Shown: positions 1-10,531 of the stretch, in pieces | Layout: each line of letters opens with the position of its first letter | Position numbering within the stretch: the stretch's first letter is position 1 | From: Scylla paramamosain | Taxonomy: Eukaryota; Arthropoda; Malacostraca; Decapoda; Portunidae | Reading direction: 5' to 3' | Length of the DNA stretch: 64,000 nucleotides | NCBI RefSeq assembly: GCF_035594125.1 | Contig: NC_087191.1 | Location: 3,437,967 to 3,501,966 of the forward strand | The notes under the pieces: generated by a model | What the model was told of the DNA's origin: nothing | Database searches by the model: none | The model's input: only the letters and a program-made list of their open reading frames with translations | Position numbers and translations under genes: made by a program

Positions 1-821
1 CTCAGTATGACCTGACCCTTGAAAATACTCACATATATTTCCACTTCTCTCACTCCTCCGACGCTTCCGGATACCCCTTCCCTCATCTTGCCCTACATCC
101 AAACACCTCACCTCGCCTTTCTCATCTTGCTTTACCTCTCTCAACTCTGACCCGGACCTGACCTCACCCTGCGTCCATTGCCCGTCATCTCCTTGGAAGT
201 ACCTCTTTAATTCCTCAAAACCTGCTCTCCTACGGTCAGGTATTTTACCAGTGTTTTTGTTTCTAAAACTTTCCTTCCATTTTAATTTGTACCTAATTTC
301 CCAATGGTCACTGTTACCTAGCTTTCCTCCAACCTCTACCTGCGTGACTGCTTCCTCCCTATGAGTGAGAATTAAATCTAGAATATTGTTCCCCCTTGTG
401 GGTTCTACGACTACCTGTTTAAAAAAAAAAAAAAAAACTTATCCTGAATTACCTTAGATATTCCTCTGCTTCCCTGTTACCTACCATCAAGCTCCAATCG
501 ATATTCCTAGAGTTAAAATCTACCACACATACCTGACTGTACCTTCCTAGGAAAATCTTAAGAACAACGCACCCAAGATTATTTTCAATAAGGTGTGCTT
601 TCAAGAAGTGTAACTAGTATAGCTACATGTCTGTAAAGGTTTTACTGATCGCTCGTTGATATGATGTTAAAGTTTCTCCAGTATTCCCGAGATCCGTCCT
701 GCTTACCTGTCCGTGCTGAAGTTACACTGCGTGCGTTCGTGCGTTGGTTTACACGCAGGGTGCTTTTGCGCATGCTCCTAAGTCTATGGGGGTGTCCAGG
801 GGGGGGCGCAGTCCCCCCGGT

Positions 822-975
822 TAGGTTAAGTTAGGTTAGGTTAAAAGCATAGGTTAGGTTAGGTTAGGTTAGGTTAAAAGCATAGGTTAGGTTAGGTTAG
901 GTTAGGTTAAAAGCATAGGTTAGGTTAGTAACCTTAAGGGGAGGTCCAGCCCCCCCCATAAGGGTTAGGTTAGGT
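822..975 (+). repeat. TTAGG-type telomere-like repeat with a higher-order unit
   Basis: Runs of GGTTA/TTAGG, the arthropod telomere motif, are broken by the spacer AAAAGCATA, giving a unit of about 40 bases repeated three times. The block lies inside the TIR element at 549-1382, so it is part of a mobile element rather than a chromosome end. Confidence 0.85.
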
Positions 976-1007
976 TAGGAATATAATTATTCTGGCGTAT
1001 TGGTTAA

Positions 1008-1377
1008 AACTTAAATTTTAACCCATTTTTTTTTATTCTAGGGAAATTTCCCTAGATTTTCAAAATCCATTTATCGGTCTTTTATGCCCCCCCCCAAAAA
1101 AAAAAACTCCGATTCCCCACGTGCCCCCAAGCTTGTTGGGGGAGAGGGGAAAAGATTAATAAGATATGTGTGGAGATGTATTTCTTGAGAATTGTCCTTA
1201 AATTTTACCCCATTTTTTTTTATTCTAGGGAAATTTCCCTAGATTTTCAAAGTGCATTTATCGGTCTTTTATGTCTCCCCCGAAAAAAAGAACCCGATTC
1301 CCCACGTGCCCCCAAAGCTTGTTGGGGGAGAGGGAAAAAGATTAATAAGATATGTGTGGAGGTGTATTTCTTAAGAA
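1008..1377. repeat. 187-bp tandem duplication, each unit with a perfect 18-bp palindrome
   Basis: Two near-identical units follow each other. Each has CTAGGGAAATTTCCCTAG (1038-1055 and 1225-1242), a run of C and A, CCCCACGTGCCCCC, and an ending close to TTCTT(A/G)AGAATT. The unit end resembles the element terminus, so the duplication probably copied a subterminal segment. Confidence 0.85.
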
Positions 1378-1802
1378 TTACCCCTTCCTGCTCTATTTAT
1401 TTTCTGCCATAGTAAGGTGTTAATTTCTTTTGGACTGTTCGCTTGCTTGTACACTACTCCCAGTACTACTGATCCTTCCTTAATATCTAGCCATATCGAC
1501 TCTGTTTTGCGATCTGTTTTTTTTATTCTACTGTTAATACAACACTGTAATGTGTCCCTAACGTATAACGTCTTTATAGAACAGTGTATAACCATCTATC
1601 TTAACCTCTGAATTAAATACTTTTCCTGACATATCTAACTAAGTTTCTGTTAAAGCAATGATATCAAGGTTCTCTACACACGCCATTCCTCTAAGCAAGT
1701 CTATTTTATTCAAAATACTTTTACAATTTGTGTAGTAAACACTTAAGCTATTTTTCACCTTTTCTGAGCTAGTTACCTTTCTAGATTTAACTAATTTGTC
1801 TT

Positions 1803-2707
1803 TCATTTCGACCACACAACTCCTTCCTCCCTCTTGTCTAACGAAAAAAGCGTTGGAATGCAGTTACCTCCCTCGAGTGTTCCGGCAAAAACCCGAACAC
1901 CCTGGCGTGATAAATGCACTCCATCCCTGGCGTACAAGATGTCCCTACCATAGAAGAGGTGCCACTTGTCGATGAAAGTCAGTCCATCACTCTTACAATG
2001 TTTCACAAGCCTGCGATTGTCTGTAATGGTCCTGGATAGCCACACAGCACCAACTCCCCTCCTCGACAAGATACCACATACCACAGCGATCCCTCCCTTA
2101 TTCCTAATCCTATCCAAAGCCTTTCGAAACCTCCCGAACAGCTCCCCACTACTGACCTTACCAAGGTCATTCCCTCCCGCGCTGAGAAAAACCATGGGCT
2201 TGGTCCCATGATTTTTGAAGCACGTGTCTAGCCTATCAGCTACCTTCCCTATCCCAGCATCTGGCAAGCACACCCTCGACCTACGCTTTCTATCTCTGAC
2301 ACAAAACACACTATCTATGTGCCTAACTTGACTATCACCAATCACAAGCACTCTCCCTTGGGGCAGGGTAACTGTGACTCCTTTTTCTTGTCTCTTCCCG
2401 CCACCTCTACCTCCTCCTCTGTCATTCTTTCCAACACACTGAAGAGGTTCCTTGTCTCCACGCAAGGCTCCTTGAGCCTCTTGGCGACCCTGCACACAAC
2501 CGACCACTGCTCCTCCGTCGCCTTACTAGGCAAGGTGACGGTGGGTCACGACCCTCCCAGAGGTGCTGAAATCCTCTCACGAAACTCAGCCTGCACCTCT
2601 GAGATCCTTCGATGGAGCTCAACCTCCACCTCTGAGACCTTCGCAACGAAGGCCTCGAGAACAGGAAAACTAACACAACCAGACGACTCAGCAACACAAG
2701 GCGCCAT
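1803..2707 (-). pseudogene. CR1-type ORF1 protein: coiled coil plus SGNH esterase domain (broken)
   Basis: ORF1 proteins of CR1-group LINEs bind element RNA, and some carry an SGNH/GDSL esterase domain whose role in transposition is unclear. The ATG at 2707 starts MAPCVAESSG, followed by Glu/Val-rich heptads typical of a coiled coil. A TGA stop near 2549 (TGC in the copy at 25988) and a frameshift near 2360 break it. The downstream part is open to 1803 and shows the esterase blocks in order: VLVIGDSQVRHID (block I, Ser in GDS), LSAGGNDL (block III, GGND) and DGVHLS (block V, Asp and His). The catalytic residues are all present although the ORF as a whole is disrupted. Confidence 0.8.
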
Positions 2708-3030
2708 GTCTACACTGGCCGGTTATAGCGTCAGGTCACTGCTCACTAAGCACGTCCGTTCACTAGGAACCCTGATCTGAGAGAGTGTAGTATGCGCCTG
2801 GCGTGGCGTGCAGTTGCGCAGCGTGAGTGTTAAGAGTTGCAACTCTTCAAACTTGAAGTGTCCGCGCATATCTCTGATTTCTGCTTTAAATACCTCAACT
2901 GAATTCGATCGCCCATCCTAAGGAGTAAAAACTACTATTTGGTAGTCCTCACGTGATTCCTGCAATATGAGGTATGCTTAGGAATCGTAGATATAAATAT
3001 TTTTGCCTTCTGTCGAAATTTAATGGACTC

Positions 3031-3488
3031 TGTAGTATATACATATAATTAGATGACACACGCACACCTTTTTTCTCACATTCCATTTTCTCTCACACAC
3101 CATGTCCATTCTTTGTTTCTTCTAAACACAAACTTTTATATTTTTCTTTCTTCCTTATGTATCCATATATTCTTCACACAACACACATACATTGACATTT
3201 TATTACAATTAATATTTACTTCTATATGTGTGTTGTTTGCTCGTTTCTAATTTCATTCGTGTGTACAAGTGCAGTGTATAAGCATAGCGCAGGGCAGTGT
3301 GTATAAGCATAGTGCAAGGCACAAATACAACGATTTCAGGCCCACACTGCTCGCCAGTTGGAAAAGACAAATTAGCCACGTGCCAGGGAGTTCTGAAAGT
3401 AGCGACAAGACAGATCGAGGAATAATATCTCATACGACAACCGCCCGCCGTAACGGATCGCCCACGTCCAACAAAGTATTATATAACA
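3031..3488 (+). repeat. 5' LTR of the Gypsy element
   Basis: It starts TGTAGTATATACATA and ends ATAACA just before a TGG-starting primer-binding-like site. The first 230 bases or so match the 3' LTR at 12560. An internal direct duplication of about 28 bases (around 3270-3322, core GTATAAGCATAG) is visible. Confidence 0.7.
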
Positions 3489-3490
3489 GC

Positions 3491-3507
3491 TGGTGGAACC
3501 TGGGGAG
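3491..3507 (+). promoter_or_regulatory. Candidate primer-binding site
   Basis: TGGTGGAACCTGGGGA begins two bases after the putative LTR end. Starting with TGG, the complement of the tRNA CCA end, fits a tRNA primer site. The tRNA was not identified. Confidence 0.35.
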
Positions 3508-4638
3508 AGTGTAGACAGCTGTGATCTAGCCGAGTATTTTAATCCTTTGGTCTGTCTCACTCAAAACTGTGGGACCCTCCCAAGACTAGTAGCATTTGAC
3601 AAACACATGACACCACAGCAGGGAACGGCACTTAGGCAGAAATGGGAAGAGGACATTAGCCTGCTCCCGTCAGAATCACTGTAAAGACACAACAAGACAA
3701 GAGCAACCCTGTCATAGGAGCAGCCGGAATTAGTCACAAACACTCCCTCGTCGGAGATCTGGCTTCTTCCAGGTTACAGTCTCCCATGAGGCCTTATACA
3801 GTATACCATAATGATAATAAAACATTACATTAATAAATAATAATTACATTAAATAGATAATAATTACATTACATTAATACAGTAATCCCACCCTCAGATA
3901 TACAACAATATGGTCTCTGTAAACACGAGTTCTCCTTACTCTCTAAGCACCACGTCTACGTTCCCTGATAACTAACCGGCTACTGAATGAGGTGGTGACT
4001 GGTGAGAGAAACAATTAAACTCATTCCCCCCCTACCGCAGACACAAGACGGGGAACTATGAGAGAAGGAAGGAAGGAGGGAGGCGGAGCTATGGGGAGCT
4101 CTGTGGCACGCCCCACGCCACGCTTTCTCTACGTCGCTCGCTCACTAAGCACTTATTTTACAAAAAAAAAAAAAAATAAAAAAATATTGCGCTATGGGTT
4201 AGAGCAGCACCCCTCTGTCTTAACTGTGCAGACCTCTTTCTCCACTTTCCATGCGGGGCAGTCGCATGAGAGAGAGGAGAGAGCACGTTCAGAGTTATGG
4301 CACTTCTCTACCAAAGATGTACCAAAGGGAAGAAGAACAACAAGCGTTACCATGGTGAACGTAAAGCCCTTGAAGCAGCGGAGAGGATTGAGGATGTAGG
4401 AACGAACGAGAACCGGCGGCGCCGGCCAGGATCCCTACAACTGCTACACCAGTCTCGGAAAGCCTCACCACCGACCCCGGCTCCTGGCAGAGCACTGACG
4501 CCCTGTCTCAGCCTCTACAGCCCCTCCACGTGGCAGCCAGCTTGTATGTACCACCCTGATGTTGCGCATTCGGCAGCCACAGCCACGCTTCCGCGCTGCC
4601 GCTACCGTGGATTACTTACCATATATCTCCGTGGATTA

Positions 4639-4860
4639 GATTGCCTACAGACGCTTACGTGGTGACATGCAGTGCCTACACACAGTTACGTGGTGACATA
4701 CAGTGCCTACACACAGTTATGTGGTGACATGCAGTGCCTACACACGATTACGTAGTGACATGCATTGCCTACACACTATTACATAATGACATGGAATGCC
4801 TACACACGGTTATATAGTGACACGCAGTGCCTACATACGATTCCATAGAGACACACGCGG
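4639..4860 (+). repeat. 31-bp minisatellite, about seven units
   Basis: The unit CCTACACACAGTTACGTGGTGACATACAGTG recurs with substitutions, diverging rightwards. It lies between the Gypsy 5' LTR and gag remnants, so it probably expanded inside the element's leader. Confidence 0.85.
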
Positions 4861-4896
4861 ACCTCGTGACACAAAATTTCTAGTGCTACCGTCCCG

Positions 4897-5633
4897 ATGA
4901 CTGACGCTACGGCAGCCGCTATTACCTTCCATGCGCCCACATTTTACAGCAAGACCCAACTATGTGGCTCTCCATCCTGGAATGTAGCTGCTCGCATTAC
5001 TTCCAGTCTCACCAAGTTCGCCAACGCTACTGCAGTTTTGCCACCTGACGTCCTCTCCCTCTGATGGCTTCTTGCAGTTTCCATTATGCTCTTACCCTTC
5101 ATGTTTCTAATACTATGACCATCAGAGGACAAAAATCACGTCCATCCATTACATTTACGTTTAATTGAGTTGTCAAAAAGTGCAGTAACTTATAATCTCT
5201 ATTGCCACGAGTAAATGTGATGGCTTTTTTGCAGCTTCCCTTATGTTCTAATGCTTTTATGCTCTTACCCTTCATGTTATCACAAAGGGACAAATCACAT
5301 CCATCCTTTGCATTTGTCTTCAATAGTAATAACTGTTCTGACACGCTATATGAACACCTTAAGGCCGCCATATTATCCTGCCTGCAGTCTACAGTAGCGG
5401 CTCGGCTCCAAGAGTCCCTATCCCGCGAAGAGCTTAGTTATGAGAAGCCCTTCGACCTCTTTCGATGTATGAAGGAACTGCTGGCAGACAAGTACGAATC
5501 CTTTGACAAAGGCCTCTTTAAGGAGTTGTTCTACCAATGCCTGCTTTCTGCCCCTCAACGCAGCCTCTTCAGCGTCAAGAACAAGCTCTCCCTTGACGAG
5601 GTTGCCATTCACGCTGGCGACTCTGCCAACTGA
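4897..5633 (+). pseudogene. Gypsy gag (capsid) remnants
   Basis: Gag forms the particle in which element RNA is reverse-transcribed. The first part (about 4897-5060, ATAAAITFHAPTFY) looks like the N-terminal gag segment. The second (about 5338-5633) is clearer: LYEHLKAAIL, LLADKYESFD, LFKELFYQCLL and NKLSLDEVA match the usual helical pattern of Gypsy gag in which 'LFYQxL' precedes the C-terminal helices. A stretch of about 270 bases carrying LINE 3' ends separates the two, and the frame changes, so no intact protein remains. Confidence 0.65.
5058..5285 (+). repeat. Two short CR1-like LINE 3' ends within gag
   Basis: Two segments (about 5062-5112 and 5220-5278) share GATGGCTT, TTTGCAG and TGCTCTTACCCTTCATGTT. 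They resemble the 3' tail of the CR1-like LINE (CTTGCAGCTTCCCTTAT... at 29440). They look like very short 5'-truncated insertions or a local duplication. Confidence 0.45.
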
Positions 5634-5870
5634 GCAGTCGCATGCAGTCGCAAGCGTCACAGCACAAAGTAACGCCAAGTAAGTTACTGAGCTTGTCTCT
5701 CGACTCGCACTTCAAATCGGCGACATCCAAAAGCAGTTCAACAGACACTCACGTTCCCGCCCTCACTCTTCACCTTAGGGCTACCGGTGACGGTCACGCT
5801 CCTGGAGCACCTCACGAAACGCTCCTAAAATCTGTTTCTATCACAGCTGATTCGGGAACGCCGCAAGGAA

Positions 5871-7157
5871 GTGCTGTCACGGAATAAGTTCCTCATCGAC
5901 TCTGCTGCAGACGTCATTGTCCTTCTTATACCAGCATGTCAGCTGCCTCCAATCCTGCACCTCTACGCCGCCAATGGCACCAAAATTCCGTGTACAGGCG
6001 ACGGACCATGCAACTGGACTTCAACTGCGAGGCCTTCCTTTCTGCTTCGCATGTATAGATGACCTCCACATCGCCAGCCCTGACGCCAACACACACACAA
6101 ACAGCATTTCCCGCAAGGTCTTATCCGACTGGAAGATTACAGGGTGCAATTCCACATTGACAAGTCTGTGTTCGGTGGTACCTCCGTCACTTTCCTTGGC
6201 CAAACCGTTTCCTCAGAAGGTATCGCTCCACTGCAGGACAAATGTGAGTCCATCCGGTAGTTCACCAAGCCTACCACCCAGCGCCAACTCAAGGAATTCC
6301 TCGGTATAATGAATTACTATAACTGCTTCATACCACAGTGCTTGCTACTACTACAGCCGCTCTCCTCGATGATCAAGCCCTGCAAGAGAGGCCAAACTGT
6401 CACCCTCGTCTGGACTGCAGAAGTTGATGCAACCTTCCTCGCTGCCAAACAGGCCCTCAGCGACGCCTCCACACTCAGTCTCCCGCCACAGATGTAGACA
6501 CCTCCTTCGACACAAACGCTTCCATCATTGGAAACGGTGCAGTCTTGCAACAGTACATTAATGGATGCTGGAGACCAATCGCTTTCTTCTCCCATAAATT
6601 CAACAGTACTGCAAGGAAGTACAGCGCCTTCGACCGTGAACTTCTGGCCATCTACGAAGCAGTGAAACGCCTGCGGTACTTTGTGGAAGGTCTTAAATTC
6701 TGTATCTACACCGACCACAATCCTCTCACTACCACATTCGTCAGCAATACACCTACAATATACAATATACCTACACGCCACGGCAACTGCGACACAGGGG
6801 CTTCATACCTCAGTTCAGCACCGACATCCACTACATCAAAGGTGCAGACAACGCTCCAACCGTCGCCTAGTCTCGCAACACTTTGTCTGTGGCGTCCTCT
6901 CTCAATGACTATGCCGCCATTGCTGCCGACCAGACTGACGATGTTGAGTTACAGCAGCTTCTAGAAAACCATGTTTTATCTGTGAAGAGAATCCAGCTCC
7001 CAGGAACGCAAGTGCACATATATGCTGACACATCCACCGATACTTGCCGCCGCAACCTGGCTCAGAAACACTGGTACAGTGTCTTCCGTCAATTGCATGA
7101 CCTCCCGCTTCATAATATGGTCCTGCATCAGCAAGAATATCAGGCCTCCAAGATGAC
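5871..7157 (+). pseudogene. Gypsy pol: protease, partial reverse transcriptase, RNase H
   Basis: The protease keeps FLIDSAADV, with the usual DSGA changed to DSAA. The sequence then jumps to the second half of the reverse transcriptase palm, where the YIDD box reads CIDD (in LPFCFACIDDLHIA). This means a deletion removed the fingers and early palm. The C-terminal part FLGIMNYYNCF and the RNase H part (about 6545-6740: KYSAFDRELLAIYEAVKRL, IYTDHNPL) are recognisable. The last part (about 6900-7157) runs into the integrase zinc finger and is cut at 7157 by the LINE. Several frameshifts are present. Confidence 0.85.
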
Positions 7158-7208
7158 ATAAGAACATAAAAACATAAGAAATAAGGGAAGCTGCAAGAAG
7201 TGACCAGG

Positions 7209-10200
7209 CTTTTTTTTTTTCTGTAGGAAGGATACTGGCCAAGGGCAACAAAAATCTAATAAAAAAAAATGCCAACTGAAATGCCAGTCCCATAAAAGGG
7301 TCAAAGCAGTGGTCAAAAATTGGTGGATAAGTGTCTTGAAACCTCCCTCTTGAAGGAATTCAAGTCATAGGAAGGTGGAAATACAGAAGCAGGCAGGGAG
7401 TTCCAGAGTTTACCAGAGAAAGGGATGAATGATTGAGAATACTGGTTAACTCTTGCGTTAGAGAGGTGGACAGAATAGGGGTGAGAGAAAGAAGAAAGTC
7501 TTGTGCAGCGAGGCCGCGGAAGGAGGGGAGGCATGCAGTTAGCAAGATCAGAAGAGCAGTTGGCATGAAAATAGCGGTAGAAGACAGCTAGATGTGCAAC
7601 ATTGCGGCGGTGAGAGAGAGGCTGAAGACAGTCAGTTAAAGGAGAGGAGTTGATGAGACGAAAAGCTTTTAATTCCACCCTGTCTAGAAGAGCAGTATGA
7701 GTGGAACCCCCCCAGACATGTGAAGCATACTCCATACATGGACGGAGAAGGCCCTTGTACAGAGTTAGCAGCTGGGGGGTGGTGGGTGAGAAAAACTGGC
7801 GGAGACGTCTCAGAATACCTAACTTCATAGAAGATGTTTTAGCTAGAGATGAGATGTGAAGTTTCCAGTTCAGATTATAAGTAAAGGACAGACCGAGGAT
7901 GTTCAGTGTAGAAGAGGGGGACAGTTGAGTGTCATTGAAGAAGAGGGGATAGTTGTCTGGAAGGTTGTGTCGAGTTGATAGATGGAAGAATTGAGTTTTG
8001 AGGCATTGAACAATACCAAGTTTGCTCTGCACCAATCAGAAATTTTAAAAAGATCAGAAGTCAGGCGTTCTGTGGCTTCCCTGCGTGATCTGTTTACCTC
8101 CTGAAGGGTTGGATGTCTATGAAAAGACGTGGAAAAGTGCAGGGTGGTATCATCAGCATAGGAGTGGATAGGACAAGAAATTTGGTTTAGAAGATCATTA
8201 ATGAATAATAAGAAGAGAGTGGGTGACAGGACAGAACCCTGAGGAACACCACTGTTAACAGATTTAGGAGAAGAACAGTGACCGTCTACCACAGCAGCAA
8301 TAGAACGGTCAGAAAGGAAACTTGAGATGAAGTTGCAGAGAGAAGGATAGAAACCGTAGGAGGGTAGTTTGGAAATCAAAGCTTTGTGCCAGACTCTATC
8401 AAAGGCTTTTGATATGTCCAAGGCAACAGCAAAAGTTTCACCAAAGTCTCTAAAAGAGGATGACCAAGACTCAGTAAGGAAAGCCAGAAGATCACCAGCA
8501 GAGCGGCCTTGACGGAATCCCATACTGGCGATCAGATAGAAGGTTGTGAAGTGATAGATGTTTAAGAATCTTCCTGTTGAGGATAGATTAAAAAACTTTA
8601 GATAAGCAGGAAATTAAAGCAATAGGACGGTAGTTTGAGGGATTAGAGGGGTCACCCTTTTTAGGAACAGGTTGAATGTAGGCAAACTTCCAGCAAGAAG
8701 GAAAGGTAGATGTTGACAGACAGAGCTGAAAGAGTTTGACTAGGCAAGGTGCAAGCACGGAGGCACAGTTTCGGAGAACAATAGGAGGGACCCCATCAGG
8801 TCCATAAGCCTTCCGAGGGTTTAGGCCAGCGAGGGCATGGAAAACATCATTACGAAGAATTTTAATACGTGGCATGAAGTAGTCAGAGGGTGGAGGAGAG
8901 GGAGGAACAAGCCCAGAATCGTCCAAGGTAGAATTTTTAGCAAAGGTTTGAGCAAAGAGTTCAGCTTTAGAAATAGATGTGATAGCAGTGGTGCCATCTG
9001 GTTGAAGTAGAGGAGGGAAAGAAGAAGAAGCAAAGTTATTGGAGATATTTTTGGCTAGATGCCAGAAATGACGAGGGGAGTTAGATCTTGAAAGGTTTTG
9101 ACATTTTCTGTTAATGAAGGAGTTTTTGGCTAGTTGGAGAACAGACTTGGCATGGTTCCGGGCAGAAATATAAAGTGCATGAGATTCTGCTGATGGAAGG
9201 CTTAAGTACCTTTTGTGGGCCACCTCTCTATCATGTATAGCACGAGAACAAGCTGTGTTAAACCAAGGTTTAGAAGGTTTAGGACGAGAAAAAGAGTGAG
9301 GAATGTACGCCTCCATGCCAGACACTATCACCTCTGTTATGCGCTCAGCACACAAAGACGGGTCTCTGACACGGAAGCAGTAGTCATTCCAAGGAAAATC
9401 AGCAAAATACCTCCTCAGGTCCCCCAAACTAGCAGAGGTAAAACGCCAGAGGCACCTTCGCTTAGGTGGATCCTGAGGAGGGATTGGAGTGAGAGGACAA
9501 GATAAAGATATGAGATTGTGATCGGAGGAGCCCAACGGAGAAGAAAGGGTGACAGCATAAGCAGAAGGATTAGAGGTCAGGAAAAGGTCAAGAATGTTGG
9601 GTGTATCTCCAAGACGGTCAGGAATACGAGTAGGGTGTTGCACCAATTGCTCTAGGTCATGGAGGATAGCAAAGTTATAGGCTAGTTCACCAGGATGGTC
9701 AGTGAAGGGAGAGGAAAGCCAAAACTGGTGGTGAACATTGAAGTCTCCAAGAATGGAGATCTCTGCAAAAGGGAAGAGGGTCACAATGTGCTCCACTTTG
9801 GAAGTTAAGTAGTCAAAGAATTTCTTATAGTCAGAGGAGTTAGGAGAGAGGTATACAGCACAGATAAATTTAGTATGAGAATGACTCTGTAGTCGTAGCC
9901 AGATGGTGGAAAACACGGAAGATTCAAGAGCGTGGGCACGAGAGCAGGTTAAGTCATTGCGCACATAAACGCAGCATCCAGCTTTGGATCGAAAATGAGG
10001 ATAGAGAAAGTAGGAGGAACAGAAAAAGGGCTACTGTCAGTTGCCTCAGACACCTGAGTTTCAGTTAGGAAAAGAAGATGAGGTTTGGAAGAGGAGAGGT
10101 GGTGTTCTACAGATTGAAAATTAGATCTTAGCCCGCGAATGTTGCAGAAGTTAATGAAGAAAAAGTTGAGGGGGGTGTCAAGACACTTAGGGTCGTCGAC

Positions 10201-10494
10201 GGAAAGGCAGTCCGACCTGGGGACATTTATGGTCCCCTCCCCAGATGGGGACTCCGAGGCTGGTGTAGGAGTCGCCATGATTTTAAAATCTTTGAGTGAA
10301 GGGTGTGTGTGTTTTTAGGTGCTTGTAGTTTTGTGTGGAGGAAGAGAGTTGTCTTTAGAGGGCAGGCTGTGACTACCCCCTTGTGTTGTGAGACACAAAG
10401 GGAAACGTTCAGTGAGGTCACAGCTGGGTTTAATGATAAGTTCACAGCACCCCCTGAACAGTGCTTTAGACCTCACTGGGAGTAATTATCGTTT
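7209..10494 (-). mobile_element. J-family LINE (copy J1), nearly full length, minus strand
   Basis: Read on the minus strand, this copy has the 5' leader (about 10494-10279), one long ORF and a 3' end GGCCAGTATCCTTCCTACAG followed by an A-run (seen as T at 7211-7220). It aligns throughout with the copies at 17033 and 43667. The first roughly 25 bases of the leader, including the hairpin, are missing. It sits inside the 3' UTR of CR1-like copy B, so it is the youngest of the three nested elements here. Confidence 0.9.
7313..10278 (-). pseudogene. J-family ORF: APE endonuclease plus reverse transcriptase (broken)
   Basis: The ORF starts at the ATG at 10278 ([13 protein letters not shown]). Endonuclease blocks are [34 protein letters not shown] and [10 protein letters not shown], with the catalytic Asp of SDH kept. 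Reverse transcriptase blocks are [38 protein letters not shown] and HSYADDTTLHFS, plus C-terminal HVWGGSTHTALLDRVE. Compared with other copies there are frameshifts near 10018, 8590 and 7995. About 1000 residues would be encoded if intact. No ORF1 precedes it. Confidence 0.9.
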
Positions 10495-10531
10495 ACTTAC
10501 ACGTGGCAGTCCCCATACGAAATATACTTAC

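Larger units (their letters stand above)
549..1382. mobile_element. Small non-autonomous TIR element inside the LINE, with 7-bp target duplication
   Basis: The LINE sequence is split and the 7-mer CCTTCCT occurs on both sides (542-548 and 1383-1389), while the uninterrupted copy near 26700 has only one such site. The ends are similar when one is reverse-complemented: GGAAAATCTTAAGAA at 550-564 and GGTAATTCTTAAGAA at the right end, 13 of 15 identical. No ORF looks like a transposase, so it would depend on an autonomous partner. The inside holds TTAGG-like repeats and a tandem duplication. The superfamily cannot be assigned from this alone. Confidence 0.6.
1..1780 (-). pseudogene. CR1-type ORF2, endonuclease region (interrupted)
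   Basis: On the minus strand, 1780-1390 and then 548-1 encode the APE-like endonuclease that nicks target DNA. Visible parts are an N-terminal DIIALTET block (about 1650-1700), SIWLDIKEG and LGVVYK (about 1440-1510). The GDFN and SDH region follows below 548 by alignment with the copy at 26560-26970. The insertion at 549-1382 falls just before the GDFN motif. In-frame stops (for example after LTET) show it is inactive. An A-run at 421-437 also interrupts the homology. Confidence 0.75.
1..2785 (-). mobile_element. CR1-like non-LTR retrotransposon, 5' half (copy A), split by an insertion
   Basis: Read on the minus strand, this carries a CR1-type ORF1 (coiled coil, then SGNH esterase) followed by the start of ORF2 (APE endonuclease). 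It aligns by eye with the second, longer copy at 25920-29483. The 5' leader (about 2700-2785) matches the region around 25925-25990. The copy runs off the left edge of the window, so the reverse transcriptase is not seen. A foreign element at 549-1382 interrupts the endonuclease region. ORF1 has a stop and a frameshift, so the copy is dead. Confidence 0.85.

Noticed and set aside
822..975. True chromosome end
   Set aside because: The TTAGG-like repeats lie inside a defined transposon insertion with target duplication, not at a terminus.
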